A program made the position numbers and the translations under genes. The notes under the pieces were generated by a model. It had not been told where the DNA came from, made no database searches, and worked only from the letters and a program-made list of their open reading frames with translations. A stretch of 39,443 bases of DNA, from positions 1 to 39,443 of the forward strand of contig CAAGKK010000029.1 of assembly GCA_900770385.1 (NCBI GenBank), in the 5' to 3' direction. Position 1 is the stretch's first letter, and each line of letters begins with the position of its first letter. Below are positions 1 through 8,087 of this stretch, piece by piece. The stretch is from Clostridia bacterium. GTDB lineage: Bacteria > Bacillota > Clostridia > TANB77 > CAG-508.

Positions 1-150
1 CTATTTTGAGACTTTTTTGGAAAATTAGGGCCCGACAGCCCTTTGAGGCATACGGATTACTCCTTGTCTTGGAGGGTCTAATTTGGAAAGAAAGTGCTCA
101 AAATGTAGGCTGAATATTTTTAAAGCTTCTCTTCGTAGCACGGGCGGACA
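1..150 (+). repeat. Dispersed element, copy A (5' truncated by window edge)
   Basis: Positions 1-114 are the core element shared with copies at 17815-17934, 25535-25654 and 39348-39443. The first six bases of the element (TTCAGA) lie outside the window. Left arm ATTTTGAG (3-10) pairs with right arm CTCAAAAT (97-104), and AAATTAG (22-28) pairs with CTAATTT (78-84), so the whole unit could fold into one long imperfect stem around a core of about 49 bases. After the core, a tail runs to a half-palindrome GGGCGGACA (142-150). The element lies just beyond the stop codon of spoVT, on the opposite strand to it. It is a non-coding repeat of unknown function; structured RNA or a MITE-like mobile remnant are the two readings. 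Confidence 0.85.
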
Positions 151-159
151 TATTTAATT

Positions 160-714
160 TTATATTTCCATTTGACTACTTAGAAAACCTGCTGCTGATT
201 GTGCTACCTTTACTTCTGTTTCATTCATTTTTTTGTTTTGATCTTTTGCAAGTAATATTACACTACCTATTACATCACCTTGAGAAATTATTGGGTATAT
301 AACTTGTGAATTAAATTTTCTTTCTTGATTGTCATTTTTAGTTATAGGTAAATACATATCATTATTTTCATTACTTGTGTATATTTCTTTATCATCCATT
401 AATTGTTCTAATTCTTTTGATATGCTTTGCTCTAAAAATTCTTTTCTTGCTCCTCCTGCTACTGCAATTACACTATCTTTATCTGTAATACATGCTATAT
501 GCCCTGTTGTTTTTGCAAGTGTTTCTGCATAATCAGATGCAAATTCGGAAAGCTCTCCTATTGGTGAATATTTTTTTAATATTACTTCTCCTTCTCTTCC
601 TGTAAATATTTCTATTGGATCTCCTTCTTTTATCCTCAAAACTCTTCTTATTTCCTTTGGTATTACTATTCTACCTAAATCATCTATTCTTCTTACAACT
701 CCTGTTGCTTTCAT
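160..714 (-). CDS. spoVT: Stage V sporulation protein T (SpoVT), transcriptional regulator
   Basis: The 184-residue product matches SpoVT from end to end. The N-terminal 50 residues are an AbrB-type swapped-hairpin DNA-binding domain (MKATGVVRRIDDLGRIVIPK start, then EIRR and a GDPIEIF strand). Residues of about 55-180 form the GAF-like effector domain typical of SpoVT. In Bacillus, SpoVT is made in the forespore late in sporulation and tunes sigma-G-dependent genes; that role is inferred here from the family. The start is set by an AGGAGG-type site (plus strand cctcct, 721-726) just upstream of the ATG. It stands alone, separated from the upstream NTPase gene by a strong hairpin at 771-804. 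It is one of three sporulation genes in the window, with ytxC and spoVM. Confidence 0.95.
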   Translation of the reverse strand: MKATGVVRRIDDLGRIVIPKEIRRVLRIKEGDPIEIFTGREGEVILKKYSPIGELSEFASDYAETLAKTTGHIACITDKDSVIAVAGGARKEFLEQSISKELEQLMDDKEIYTSNENNDMYLPITKNDNQERKFNSQVIYPIISQGDVIGSVILLAKDQNKKMNETEVKVAQSAAGFLSSQMEI

Positions 715-770
715 ATTTTTCCTCCTATTTCAAATAAATATCATATTTGTATTATTTGAAAAAAAAGAAA

Positions 771-804
771 AAATATGCACAAAAAAACTTTTTTGTGCAT
801 ATTT
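771..804 (-). terminator. Intrinsic terminator after the KAP NTPase operon
   Basis: A perfect inverted repeat AAATATGCACAAAA (771-784) / TTTTGTGCATATTT (791-804) is followed on the minus strand by a long T-rich run. It lies directly after the stop of the 813-1334 reading frame and before the spoVT leader, so it should end the recD2-comF-NTPase transcript. Confidence 0.8.
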
Positions 805-812
805 GCTTTATT

Positions 813-1334
813 CTAATCTTTTTTATTACCTAAGAATGGAGTTTTATATTTATCTAATATAACTCCTAATGTTTTTGAGAAATCTTTTAACATTACAAGT
901 TTTATACTATTATCTTTTGACTTTGTATAGTCATCTATAATTTGTTTTAATTGCCTAATATTAGCCATTTCTGGTTCTATTTGATCTGTATATAAATTAG
1001 CTCTATTTAATAACTTTTCTTTTATTGTTACAATGTCTTCATTGCTAACACATGATATTCTTTGGAACATTTGAAATGGATCATAATATTTAAATATTGG
1101 TTCTTTCATACATTCTTTATCAAATCTATCATAAAATAGTTCCATTTTCATAGGAATACACTTAAATATTTCTTCTGCTTTTTCTTTATATGCTTTTGCT
1201 TTTAAATTTGCATTTAATTGATTAAAATGATTTAGTATTTCTTCCATATCTTGATCATGCTCTATTATTGCAATTTTATCTAATTCATCATTTATATTTT
1301 CACAATAATTTGATGTAAGTGCAGATGCATTCAT
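813..1334 (-). CDS. Probable C-terminal part of the adjacent KAP-type NTPase, in another frame
   Basis: The 173-residue frame is mostly helical and charged, with no motif I recognise. Its first ATG lies 35 bases inside the 3' end of the NTPase gene at 1300-2784 and has no ribosome binding site in front (the preceding bases read ttctttcaacgga). Joined to the NTPase frame it would give a protein of about 650-660 residues, a common length for KAP-type ATPases. The most economical reading is therefore one gene broken by a +1-type frameshift somewhere about 1335-1350, from mutation or sequencing error. The alternative is a translationally coupled second subunit. The upstream frame ends with a run of residues (after about KMLFFQR) that looks like out-of-frame translation, which favours a frameshift. 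Confidence 0.6.
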   Translation of the reverse strand: MNASALTSNYCENINDELDKIAIIEHDQDMEEILNHFNQLNANLKAKAYKEKAEEIFKCIPMKMELFYDRFDKECMKEPIFKYYDPFQMFQRISCVSNEDIVTIKEKLLNRANLYTDQIEPEMANIRQLKQIIDDYTKSKDNSIKLVMLKDFSKTLGVILDKYKTPFLGNKKD

Positions 1335-2784
1335 TCCGTTGAAAGAATAACATCTTTATTGTTTTAATATCATATTTTATTAAATTTTTCTTACAAAAAT
1401 AATTAAAATATCCAAACAATTTTACCATATCTATTAAACTTATCTTTCCAGTTTTTAATGTCTCTATTATTTCGTCTATAACACTTTCGAATTCATCATC
1501 ATCTATTTTCCAATATTCTTCTGTTAGCAATCTTTTATATCCTGGAAGTTTTGCAACATCTACAGTTTTTCTTATTATTTCCATATTTGCTTTAAATGTT
1601 TTCATATCAAATATTCTAGTTCTAACATAAATTTCTATGAATTTAAAGAATCTATATTCTGGTTTAAAATTGTAGTAATAGTTATTATCAAATTCTTTAA
1701 TATAGAATTGTCTATTATCCATTAATACTCTAGAAGAAACTAGAATTGATTTATATTCTTCATTATCTTTGATATTTATAAATTTATCTTTAGTTATTTT
1801 TCCTGCTTTAATTTCGAAAGAAACTGCTATTGTAAAAATCAACATAGTTTTTAGAACCATTTGATTTGTATTTGGATAGCTTTTGTTTACCATATCAAAT
1901 ATTTTCTTAAAATCATTTAGTGCATGTTTTAAAATTCTTAAGTTTCGTGTTCCACTTTTATTAAATGTGTTAACAATTACTCTTGTATTCTCTCTTAAAA
2001 ATCTTATTAATTCTGTATCATTTTCATATCTCATTAATAATCCATTTATTATATATGAAAATTCTGGTGCATATTCAAATGTTTCTCCAATTAATTTTTC
2101 TTTTATTCTTTCATAGTCATTTGCTTTATCAAAAACATATTCTATTGTGTCTTGTATCTTCTCCACCATAGGTTTATCAGACACTTTAGTTAAATCGCCT
2201 TCTTTATCTAAAAGATATGTAGCAATAAATGTTTTCATTTCTAGATTGCTACTTTTTAATTTAGTAGCAAGTTCTTTTTCATTACAAATAATAATTGTTT
2301 TTATATGATCATGCTCAACAAAGTTATTTATATAGCCTAAAATATCTATAACATCAACATTAGCTCTTTCTAGGTCATCAAAACATAATATTTTATCGTC
2401 TGTTGAAAAGAAGTCTGCATAATTAATTCTATCTCCGTTTTGGGTAACTCCAAAGAAATTAGCCATATCTAGACCTGTTTTTGCATATTCTGGTATATTA
2501 GATTGGTTATGACTATTCATAAATTTCTTTAAGTTTTTGTCCATTAATTGTGTTGTTTCAATAAATATTTTTTTACTTATTTCTTCTAGATTAGATATAC
2601 CATATAAAGACATATAAATTGTTGTATATTGCTTTCCATTTATATGCATTGTTTCTATTTTATTTCTAATTTTATGATTCCAAAAATATGTTTTTCCGCT
2701 TCCCCATTCACCATTAATCATAATGGCATAATCTGTATAATCTGATCTAACATAGTCTAAAATACTTTCAACTAATTCCTCCAT
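1300..2784 (-). CDS. KAP-family P-loop NTPase (likely truncated by frameshift)
   Basis: The 494-residue product begins with a Walker A motif GEWGSGKT (residues 25-32) and has a Walker B motif ILCFDDLERANVDV with Asp136-Asp137, the arrangement of KAP P-loop NTPases. The remainder is helical and charged. Several KAP proteins are membrane-linked or act in phage exclusion and signalling, but no transmembrane segment is evident here and the role is unknown. The start ATG has a good Shine-Dalgarno (AAAGGAAG). It follows comF by 26 bases and is probably cotranscribed with recD2 and comF. The last 20 or so residues are probably out-of-frame translation, because a second frame at 813-1334 overlaps it by 35 bases and appears to carry the true C-terminus. 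Confidence 0.75.
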   Translation of the reverse strand: MEELVESILDYVRSDYTDYAIMINGEWGSGKTYFWNHKIRNKIETMHINGKQYTTIYMSLYGISNLEEISKKIFIETTQLMDKNLKKFMNSHNQSNIPEYAKTGLDMANFFGVTQNGDRINYADFFSTDDKILCFDDLERANVDVIDILGYINNFVEHDHIKTIIICNEKELATKLKSSNLEMKTFIATYLLDKEGDLTKVSDKPMVEKIQDTIEYVFDKANDYERIKEKLIGETFEYAPEFSYIINGLLMRYENDTELIRFLRENTRVIVNTFNKSGTRNLRILKHALNDFKKIFDMVNKSYPNTNQMVLKTMLIFTIAVSFEIKAGKITKDKFINIKDNEEYKSILVSSRVLMDNRQFYIKEFDNNYYYNFKPEYRFFKFIEIYVRTRIFDMKTFKANMEIIRKTVDVAKLPGYKRLLTEEYWKIDDDEFESVIDEIIETLKTGKISLIDMVKLFGYFNYFCKKNLIKYDIKTIKMLFFQRNECICTYIKLL

Positions 2785-2810
2785 TTTAACTTCCTTTCTT
2801 ATAATTTATT

Positions 2811-3470
2811 TTAATCTTTTGCAATCGTAATAACATCTACTAATTTTACATCTGCTTTTCTTAGTATTTTACAACATTCATTTACTGTGTTTCCTGTTGT
2901 AAAAATATCATCTAATAATATAACTTTTTTATTTTTTAGTTTATATTCATTTTTTAAATAATATGCTCCAATAACATTTTGTTTTCTTTCTGATTTTCCC
3001 TTGGTACTTTGAGGCTTATTGTTTATTTTTTTTATTAAAATTTTAGTTTCGCATTTTAAGCCATCTATGGATTTTGCTATTTCTGTAGCTAATAATTCAC
3101 TTTGATTATATCCTCTTTCTAGCTTTCTTATTCTATGTATTGGAACTGGGATTATTATATCATAACTTTTTAAAATTTCACAAATTTTTTTATTTTTTAA
3201 CAGAAAATTTACAAAACCTTTATATTTATAATTTTTTTCTCTGAATTTATATTTTATTAATGTATCTTTTATTATTCCATCATATTTAAAAAGATATATA
3301 TGTTTTCTAAAATATTTATTGTTATATTTATTAGTTTTAAATTTAGCTATTTTATTTAACTTTATTTTACATTTAGGACATATATAATCATCACATATTT
3401 TATCACAAAAGCAACATACATTTGGATAAAGCAAGTTTAAAAAACTATTAAGAATTTTTTCTATATTCAA
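2811..3470 (-). CDS. comF: ComF-family phosphoribosyltransferase-like protein
   Basis: The 219-residue product has the ComF layout. Cysteines at 19, 20, 22, 26, 31 and 34 (CCFC, CPKC) form an N-terminal zinc site. A type I phosphoribosyltransferase fold follows, ending in the PRPP-binding loop VILLDDIFTTGNT (about 181-193). The conserved IIPVPIHRIRKLERGYNQSELLA segment is also present (about 105-128; given here only as a landmark). ComF is a cytosolic factor for uptake of transforming DNA in competent bacteria, acting with the ComFA helicase; many non-competent Clostridia keep it. The start codon is TTG at 3470 with AAAGGAAA seven bases upstream. It lies 89 bases after recD2; the gap contains a GC-rich palindrome at 3535-3556. 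Confidence 0.9.
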   Translation of the reverse strand: MNIEKILNSFLNLLYPNVCCFCDKICDDYICPKCKIKLNKIAKFKTNKYNNKYFRKHIYLFKYDGIIKDTLIKYKFREKNYKYKGFVNFLLKNKKICEILKSYDIIIPVPIHRIRKLERGYNQSELLATEIAKSIDGLKCETKILIKKINNKPQSTKGKSERKQNVIGAYYLKNEYKLKNKKVILLDDIFTTGNTVNECCKILRKADVKLVDVITIAKD

Positions 3471-3534
3471 TTTGTTTCCTTTCTTATAAATAATTTTTAA
3501 TTTGGGGATTTTTTTAGAATAAATTTATTTTAGT

Positions 3535-3556
3535 GGGCAGACAGAAATGTCCGCCC
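3535..3556. repeat. GC-rich palindrome of the GGGCGGACA family
   Basis: GGGCAGACA (3535-3543) faces TGTCCGCCC (3548-3556) across a GAAA loop, with a single A/C mismatch. It stands out in an AT-rich gap between recD2 and comF. Related palindromes occur at 17734-17755, 25451-25474, 39009-39030 and 39267-39288. The GAAA tetraloop would stabilise the hairpin in RNA, but there is no T-run after it, so it is not an ordinary terminator. Confidence 0.75.
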
Positions 3557-3559
3557 AGA

Positions 3560-5770
3560 TTATATTGATACAAGTTTATATTTTAATCCTGTATTTCTTT
3601 TTTTATTATCAAAATTTGCTATCATATTTTCTATTACAGAACTACCTCCTATTATAATTAAAAGTTTCTTTGCTCTAGTAATAGCTGTATATAATAGATT
3701 TCGTGTTAATAACATAGGTGAGTTTGATGCTATAGGTAATATAACTACATCAAACTCGCTTCCTTGAGATTTATGTACTGTAATAGCATATGCATGTTCT
3801 ATTTGATCTAATTCTTGAAATGTATACCATGCATGTTTATCATCATCATATTTTACTTCCAACTGCTTTTCTTGCTCATTTATTTGTGCTATTGTTCCAA
3901 ATTCTCCATTAAATATTCCGCTTCCATATTCAAAAACTGGCTCATGTCTTTCCCAATAGATATCATAGTTATTTTTTATTTGCATTACTCTATCACCTTG
4001 CCTAAATATTGTGTTTCCACTAATCTTTTCTTTTTTATTATCTGATTTTGGATTTAACTCTTGTTGTAAATATCTATTTAATTCTCTGGTTCCTATCATT
4101 CCTCTTTTGCTAGGAGTAATTACTTGTATATTGGAGAAGAAATCATAATTGCCATAATTTTTCAATCTATCTTTGCATAAACTTAAAATGTTATATAATA
4201 TTTTATCTTGATTATATTCATTTATATAGAAAAAGTCTTCTTTTAAAGTTTTGTCTTCTGTTTTAGTTATTAATTTTTCACCTTTATTTACACTATGTGC
4301 ATTTAGTATAATTTTACTCAATGCTGCTTGTCTAAATATTTTGTCTAGTCTAACTGTTTCAAATCTTTTAGAATCTATTATATCTTTTAGTACACTTCCT
4401 GGTCCTACTGATGCTAATTGGTCCACATCTCCAACTAATACTAATTTAGTTCCTAAATAAATTGCTTTTGTTAAATAGTTCATAAGAAAAATATCTACCA
4501 TTGACATTTCATCAACAATTATAATATCTGCATCTATTGGAGCTATATCATAGTCTATGTTTTCTTTTCCGAATTCATCTTGTATTTTTCCAATTTCTAA
4601 TAACCTGTGTAATGTTTTAGCTTCGTTTTTTGTTGCTTCTTCCATTCTTTTTGCTGCTCTTCCAGTAGGTGCACACAAAGCAACTTTTTTTCCTTTTTCT
4701 TTATACAAATCTATTACAGTTTTTATAATGGTAGTTTTTCCTGTTCCAGGACCACCTGTTATTACACATACATTATTTTCATTTATTATTTTTATTGCTT
4801 CTAATTGCTTTTCTGATAATTCTATATCTGATTTTTTTTGTATTAATTTTAACTCTTTATTTAAGTTTGTTATATGTTTTGTATTCTTAGCATTATTTAA
4901 TACAAATAATCTTTCTGCTACATTTTGTTCTGCTTTATAATACGGATACAAATATACCCACTCTTCATCTTCTCTTTTTTCTATTACTATTTTTTCGCTT
5001 GCTCTTAAATTTGATATTTCTGCTTCTATTAAATCTTTATCTACATTTAATAAATTTTGAACAAATTCTAATAGATTTGGTTTTAATACACATGTATGAC
5101 CATTATAAGTTATAATGGTTAAACTATATTTTATTCCGTTAGATATTCTTTCTGGATTTGTATAATCCATTCCTAAATCTAACGCCATTTTATCTATTTG
5201 TTTAAAATCAATTTCTCTTACTAAATCTACTAAAAGATATGGATTATTTTCTATTTTATTAATAGTGTCTGTTCCTAATTTTTTATAAATACCTTGCGCT
5301 GCACTTGCTGGTATTCCAAATTTATCTAGGAATCCCACAATTTGCCATAATTCTAAATTCTCACAAAATTCGTTTCCCATACTTTTTGCTTTTTCTTTAG
5401 TTATTCCTTTTATTCTTGCAAGTTTTTCTGGTTCAAATTTAAATACTGATATTGTTTCTTCTCCAAACTCTTTTATTATTTTGTTTGCAGTTATTGGCCC
5501 TATTCCTTTTATATTTCCGCTTGCTAAATATCTTTCTAATGCATCCAGTGTTTGTGGCATTATCTTTTCAAATGTATCTATTCTAAATTGTCTTCCATAT
5601 TCTTGATGAGTAACAAATTTTCCCTCTAGTTTTACATTATCTCCAACATTAATAAAAGGTAAATATCCAACAACAGTAAAAACCTCTACATCTGTTTCTA
5701 AATTTGCAATAGTATAACTATTTACTTCATTTCTATAAATAATATCTACAATTTCACCTGTTAAGCTCAC
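3560..5770 (-). CDS. recD2: RecD2-type ATP-dependent DNA helicase
   Basis: The 736-residue protein has the RecD2 layout: an N-terminal OB-like region, helix-hairpin-helix segments (about residues 85-130), a linker domain, then the SF1B helicase core with Walker A GGPGTGKTT (339-347) and Walker B VDEMSMVD near residue 425. The C-terminal motif AITVHKSQGSEFD is the usual SF1 motif V/VI region. RecD2 proteins are 5'-3' DNA helicases found in bacteria without RecBCD and have been linked to mismatch repair and fork processing. Length and order of motifs are normal for the family. It appears to be the first gene of a recD2-comF-NTPase transcript. Confidence 0.95.
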   Translation of the reverse strand: MSLTGEIVDIIYRNEVNSYTIANLETDVEVFTVVGYLPFINVGDNVKLEGKFVTHQEYGRQFRIDTFEKIMPQTLDALERYLASGNIKGIGPITANKIIKEFGEETISVFKFEPEKLARIKGITKEKAKSMGNEFCENLELWQIVGFLDKFGIPASAAQGIYKKLGTDTINKIENNPYLLVDLVREIDFKQIDKMALDLGMDYTNPERISNGIKYSLTIITYNGHTCVLKPNLLEFVQNLLNVDKDLIEAEISNLRASEKIVIEKREDEEWVYLYPYYKAEQNVAERLFVLNNAKNTKHITNLNKELKLIQKKSDIELSEKQLEAIKIINENNVCVITGGPGTGKTTIIKTVIDLYKEKGKKVALCAPTGRAAKRMEEATKNEAKTLHRLLEIGKIQDEFGKENIDYDIAPIDADIIIVDEMSMVDIFLMNYLTKAIYLGTKLVLVGDVDQLASVGPGSVLKDIIDSKRFETVRLDKIFRQAALSKIILNAHSVNKGEKLITKTEDKTLKEDFFYINEYNQDKILYNILSLCKDRLKNYGNYDFFSNIQVITPSKRGMIGTRELNRYLQQELNPKSDNKKEKISGNTIFRQGDRVMQIKNNYDIYWERHEPVFEYGSGIFNGEFGTIAQINEQEKQLEVKYDDDKHAWYTFQELDQIEHAYAITVHKSQGSEFDVVILPIASNSPMLLTRNLLYTAITRAKKLLIIIGGSSVIENMIANFDNKKRNTGLKYKLVSI

Positions 5771-5851
5771 AATTTATCTCTTTTCTTTAATTTTTAATTT
5801 ATTATATATTTTTGTTATTTAAAAAGCAAGCTTATACGGCTTTGATTTCTA

Positions 5852-6229
5852 TTAAAATATATTTTGAATATTAAATTTCTCTTTATTTTCTATATGCTGT
5901 AAAATAAATATTGTTGTATCTATTTCCATTGTATATTCTTCATATTTTTCACTTTTTATGTCTGCTCTTAGTTTTGTAAGTTCTGTTTCCACCTTTTCCA
6001 GTTCATCATGTTCTATATAATATGCCAGTATATGATAGTGCTTTTTCCAATTTGCAAATATATCATCGATTTTGTTTTCTGCTATTTTATTTTCTTGTAT
6101 ATCCAACTTTAAATTATCTAAACTTCTTGATAACTCATCACAGGCATAAGATGTATAATTATTAGTAATTATGTCTAAACTAAATATTAAAATTAAAATA
6201 ATAACAGTAACAATTAATTCTTTATACAT
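5852..6229 (-). CDS. DUF4363 family protein, single membrane anchor
   Basis: I place the start at the ATG at 6229 (MYKELIVTV), because it has GGAG at the right distance and overlaps the DUF421 stop by eight bases (ATGTATAA). The upstream ATG at 6274 would run 53 bases into the DUF421 gene. The 125-residue product has one N-terminal transmembrane segment (about residues 4-22) and then a helical, charged extracytoplasmic region. DUF4363 proteins are short anchored proteins of unknown function, often encoded beside DUF421 genes in spore-formers. The overlap implies translational coupling and a joint role with the DUF421 partner. Confidence 0.8.
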   Translation of the reverse strand: MYKELIVTVIILILIFSLDIITNNYTSYACDELSRSLDNLKLDIQENKIAENKIDDIFANWKKHYHILAYYIEHDELEKVETELTKLRADIKSEKYEEYTMEIDTTIFILQHIENKEKFNIQNIF

Positions 6230-6902
6230 TTTTATTCTCCTTTTTTTGACAAAAAATTTCATTCTTTCCATCAATTGTTGCTAATAATATTTCTTCTGGA
6301 GTTGCATTTAAGTCTTTTAGCTGTTTTTTTAACCAATTATAATCTTTTCCTAATTTTTTTAAGTTTTCATACATAACTTTTCCATCTACAACTAAATCAT
6401 ATGGTAATCCTTCATATTGTGCTTGTATTCCCATATCTGATAGAGTTAAATTCTTTTTATCTGGTTTTTGAATTACTGTTACTTCTCCATTTGTTTCTAA
6501 TATGGCATACTCCACATCTGAAATGTTAAAAATATTGTTTCCTCTTAATCTTTCTTGCAATTCGTTTACTGTAAATCTTTCTTTTCGTAATACTCTTTCG
6601 TCAATTTTCCCTCTATATATTAAAATTGATGGTTTGCCACATATTATCTGCCTCATTTTTATACTTTTAATATTTATAAATGATATAATCATATGCATAA
6701 ATAGCATTCCTAAAATTGGTATAATTCCATTTGTAATAGGAATTCCTAGTTCTGTCATTGGTACTGATGCCAAATCTGCTATCATAATAGATATTGCAAG
6801 TTCGAATGGTTGTAATTGACCAATTTCTCTTTTTCCCATTAATCTCATTACTATTAATACTATTAAATATAAAATTATTGTTCTAATAAAAGTTATTAGC
6901 AT
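6222..6902 (-). CDS. DUF421 (YetF-like) membrane protein
   Basis: The 226-residue product has about three hydrophobic segments in the first 75 residues, with the family landmark RLMGKREIGQLQPFELAISI near residues 20-39. A soluble domain follows, with GKPSILIYRGKID and the paired-strand region around VEYAILETNGEV. This is the DUF421/YetF family. Some members carried on spore-associated mobile operons raise spore heat resistance (2Duf), but the function of the stand-alone form is not settled. The start ATG has GGGAGAAAAT ahead of it. The gene is translationally coupled to the DUF4363 gene downstream. Confidence 0.9.
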   Translation of the reverse strand: MLITFIRTIILYLIVLIVMRLMGKREIGQLQPFELAISIMIADLASVPMTELGIPITNGIIPILGMLFMHMIISFINIKSIKMRQIICGKPSILIYRGKIDERVLRKERFTVNELQERLRGNNIFNISDVEYAILETNGEVTVIQKPDKKNLTLSDMGIQAQYEGLPYDLVVDGKVMYENLKKLGKDYNWLKKQLKDLNATPEEILLATIDGKNEIFCQKKENKNV

Positions 6903-7012
6903 ATTTTTCTCCCAACTCTATGTATTTTATAAATTTTATTTTCTTCAAAATTTATAAAAATATTCCTTTATTTTTATTTAGTATATTTTTTTATATTTTT
7001 GTTAAAAATATA

Positions 7013-7037
7013 TTTGTAACTAAATATTTAGTACAAA
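7013..7037 (+). promoter_or_regulatory. Palindrome in the promoter region of the YvlD-like gene
   Basis: ACTAAATATTTAGT (7019-7032) is a perfect 14-base palindrome, flanked by TTTGTA and ACAAA that continue the symmetry with a one-base offset. A weak sigma-A-like pair, TTGTTA (6999-7004) and TAAATA (7021-7026), places the palindrome over the -10 region, as expected for an operator. AT-rich palindromes arise easily by chance here, so this is tentative. Confidence 0.3.
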
Positions 7038-7076
7038 AATTAGATGTTATTAGAGTTTTTACTCGAGGAGGTTTTT

Positions 7077-7457
7077 ATGTCTAATAATCAAGAAAATGCT
7101 CGCTTGCATACTAATCAAACCTCTACCTTTGGGCAAATTGTTGGAAGACTAGTTGCTGCAGCAGTAGTTCTTGCAATTACAGCTTTTTTTACACCTGGAT
7201 TTTCAATAAATAATATTTGGACATTAGCAATTGCTGCTATTGTACTTACAATTATAGATTATTTAATAGTAAAATTTACAGGTTTACAGGCTGCTCCTTT
7301 TGGTAAGGGATTTGTTGGTTTCGTTTTAGCTGCAGTCACTTTATATGTGACACAGTTCTTTGTGGCAGGATATTCAATATCTTGGATGGCAGCTATTATT
7401 GGGGCTGTTATTTATGGTATAGTTGATTATATTATACCTGGAGACCAACAAATGTAG
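7077..7457 (+). CDS. YvlD-like small membrane protein (phage holin superfamily IV, PF04020 type)
   Basis: I take the start at the ATG at 7077 (MSNNQENAR), which has GAGGAGG six bases upstream; an earlier in-frame ATG at 7044 has no such site. The 126-residue product is almost entirely four transmembrane helices (about residues 20-40, 45-65, 72-95 and 98-118) with a short polar N-terminus. It matches the family that includes Bacillus YvlD and proteins named mycobacterial-type phage holins. Despite the name, this is a chromosomal membrane protein, and no phage genes are nearby. In Bacillus the yvlABCD operon is tied to cell-envelope stress; that link is only suggestive here. It is a monocistronic gene ending in strong hairpins. 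Confidence 0.8.
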   Translation: MSNNQENARLHTNQTSTFGQIVGRLVAAAVVLAITAFFTPGFSINNIWTLAIAAIVLTIIDYLIVKFTGLQAAPFGKGFVGFVLAAVTLYVTQFFVAGYSISWMAAIIGAVIYGIVDYIIPGDQQM

Positions 7458-7477
7458 TTCTTCATCATAATACTTTT

Positions 7478-7540
7478 GTATAATAAAAATGCTATTATAC
7501 AAAAAAGAAAAGGCTTTTTCTATCAAGCCTTTTCTTTTTT
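7478..7540. terminator. Double hairpin, bidirectional terminator between convergent genes
   Basis: Two hairpins stand in tandem. GTATAAT/ATTATAC spans 7478-7500. AAAAGAAAAGGCTT (7503-7516) / AAGCCTTTTCTTTT (7525-7538) follows, with T-runs on both strands. They serve the YvlD-like gene on the plus strand and the proline-tailed gene on the minus strand, whose stop is at 7589. Confidence 0.85.
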
Positions 7541-7588
7541 ATAGTTAAAAGTAAAAATTTTCCTACTATATATTTATTTTTAATTTTT

Positions 7589-8086
7589 TTAAAATAATGG
7601 TGGTCTTTCTCCTGGTCTACCCGGTCCCATTGGTGGCCTTGGTGGTCTTGGCGGCATTGGTGGCCTAGGAGGTACTGGTGGTCTATTTCCCCCTGTTAAT
7701 TCTCTTAAAAGTAAAATTTTTATTAAATCATTTAGCAAAAAATTTCTTTGCCTTTTTTCTTCTAAGTTATTATTTGTATATCTTATATTTCTATGTTTTG
7801 TTTGCATATTTCTTGTTTCCTCTTGCATTTCTTCCTTTTCTAAATTATCATATATTTCATTTGTAAGATTTTCTACTAATTCTTCTGTTATTTCTCCTGT
7901 TATATATAAACAAGATTTACATACCATTGGATATACAATTTTATATATATCTGGATAATACTCGTCTAGAGAATTGCCATCACTTCTTCTGTATGTATTA
8001 ATATTTGTATCTAAATCTATGTTGTTTTCCATTAGATTATATCCCAATAAATTATTAATATATTCCTGGTAAGAATAACTATACAT
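7589..8086 (-). CDS. Uncharacterised protein with proline/arginine-rich C-terminal tail
   Basis: I do not recognise the 165-residue product. The N-terminal part is Tyr- and Asn-rich (MYSYSYQEYINNLL). The middle (about residues 45-130) is helical and acidic-to-basic, with a CKSC pair near residue 56. The last 32 residues are a low-complexity run of RPP/PP units ending GPGRPGERPPLF. The composition resembles small surface or spore-coat-associated proteins of Clostridia, but that is a guess. There is no signal peptide or membrane segment. Its ribosome binding site AGGAGG forms the 3' arm of the hairpin at 8088-8131, so translation may be controlled. It lies downstream of murD. Confidence 0.75.
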   Translation of the reverse strand: MYSYSYQEYINNLLGYNLMENNIDLDTNINTYRRSDGNSLDEYYPDIYKIVYPMVCKSCLYITGEITEELVENLTNEIYDNLEKEEMQEETRNMQTKHRNIRYTNNNLEEKRQRNFLLNDLIKILLLRELTGGNRPPVPPRPPMPPRPPRPPMGPGRPGERPPLF

Positions 8087-8087
8087 A

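Noticed and set aside
1..114. Protein-coding frame through the dispersed element on the plus strand
   Set aside because: The frame is open in copies A and C, but copy B has TGA codons in it, and no start codon with a ribosome binding site precedes it.
813..1334. Independent gene with its own start
   Set aside because: No ribosome binding site precedes the ATG, and the frame continues the NTPase better than it stands alone, though a coupled subunit is not fully excluded.
7077..7457. Phage holin, hence a prophage remnant
   Set aside because: The family name is historical; no lysin, tail, integrase or other phage gene lies near, and YvlD-like proteins are ordinary chromosomal proteins.
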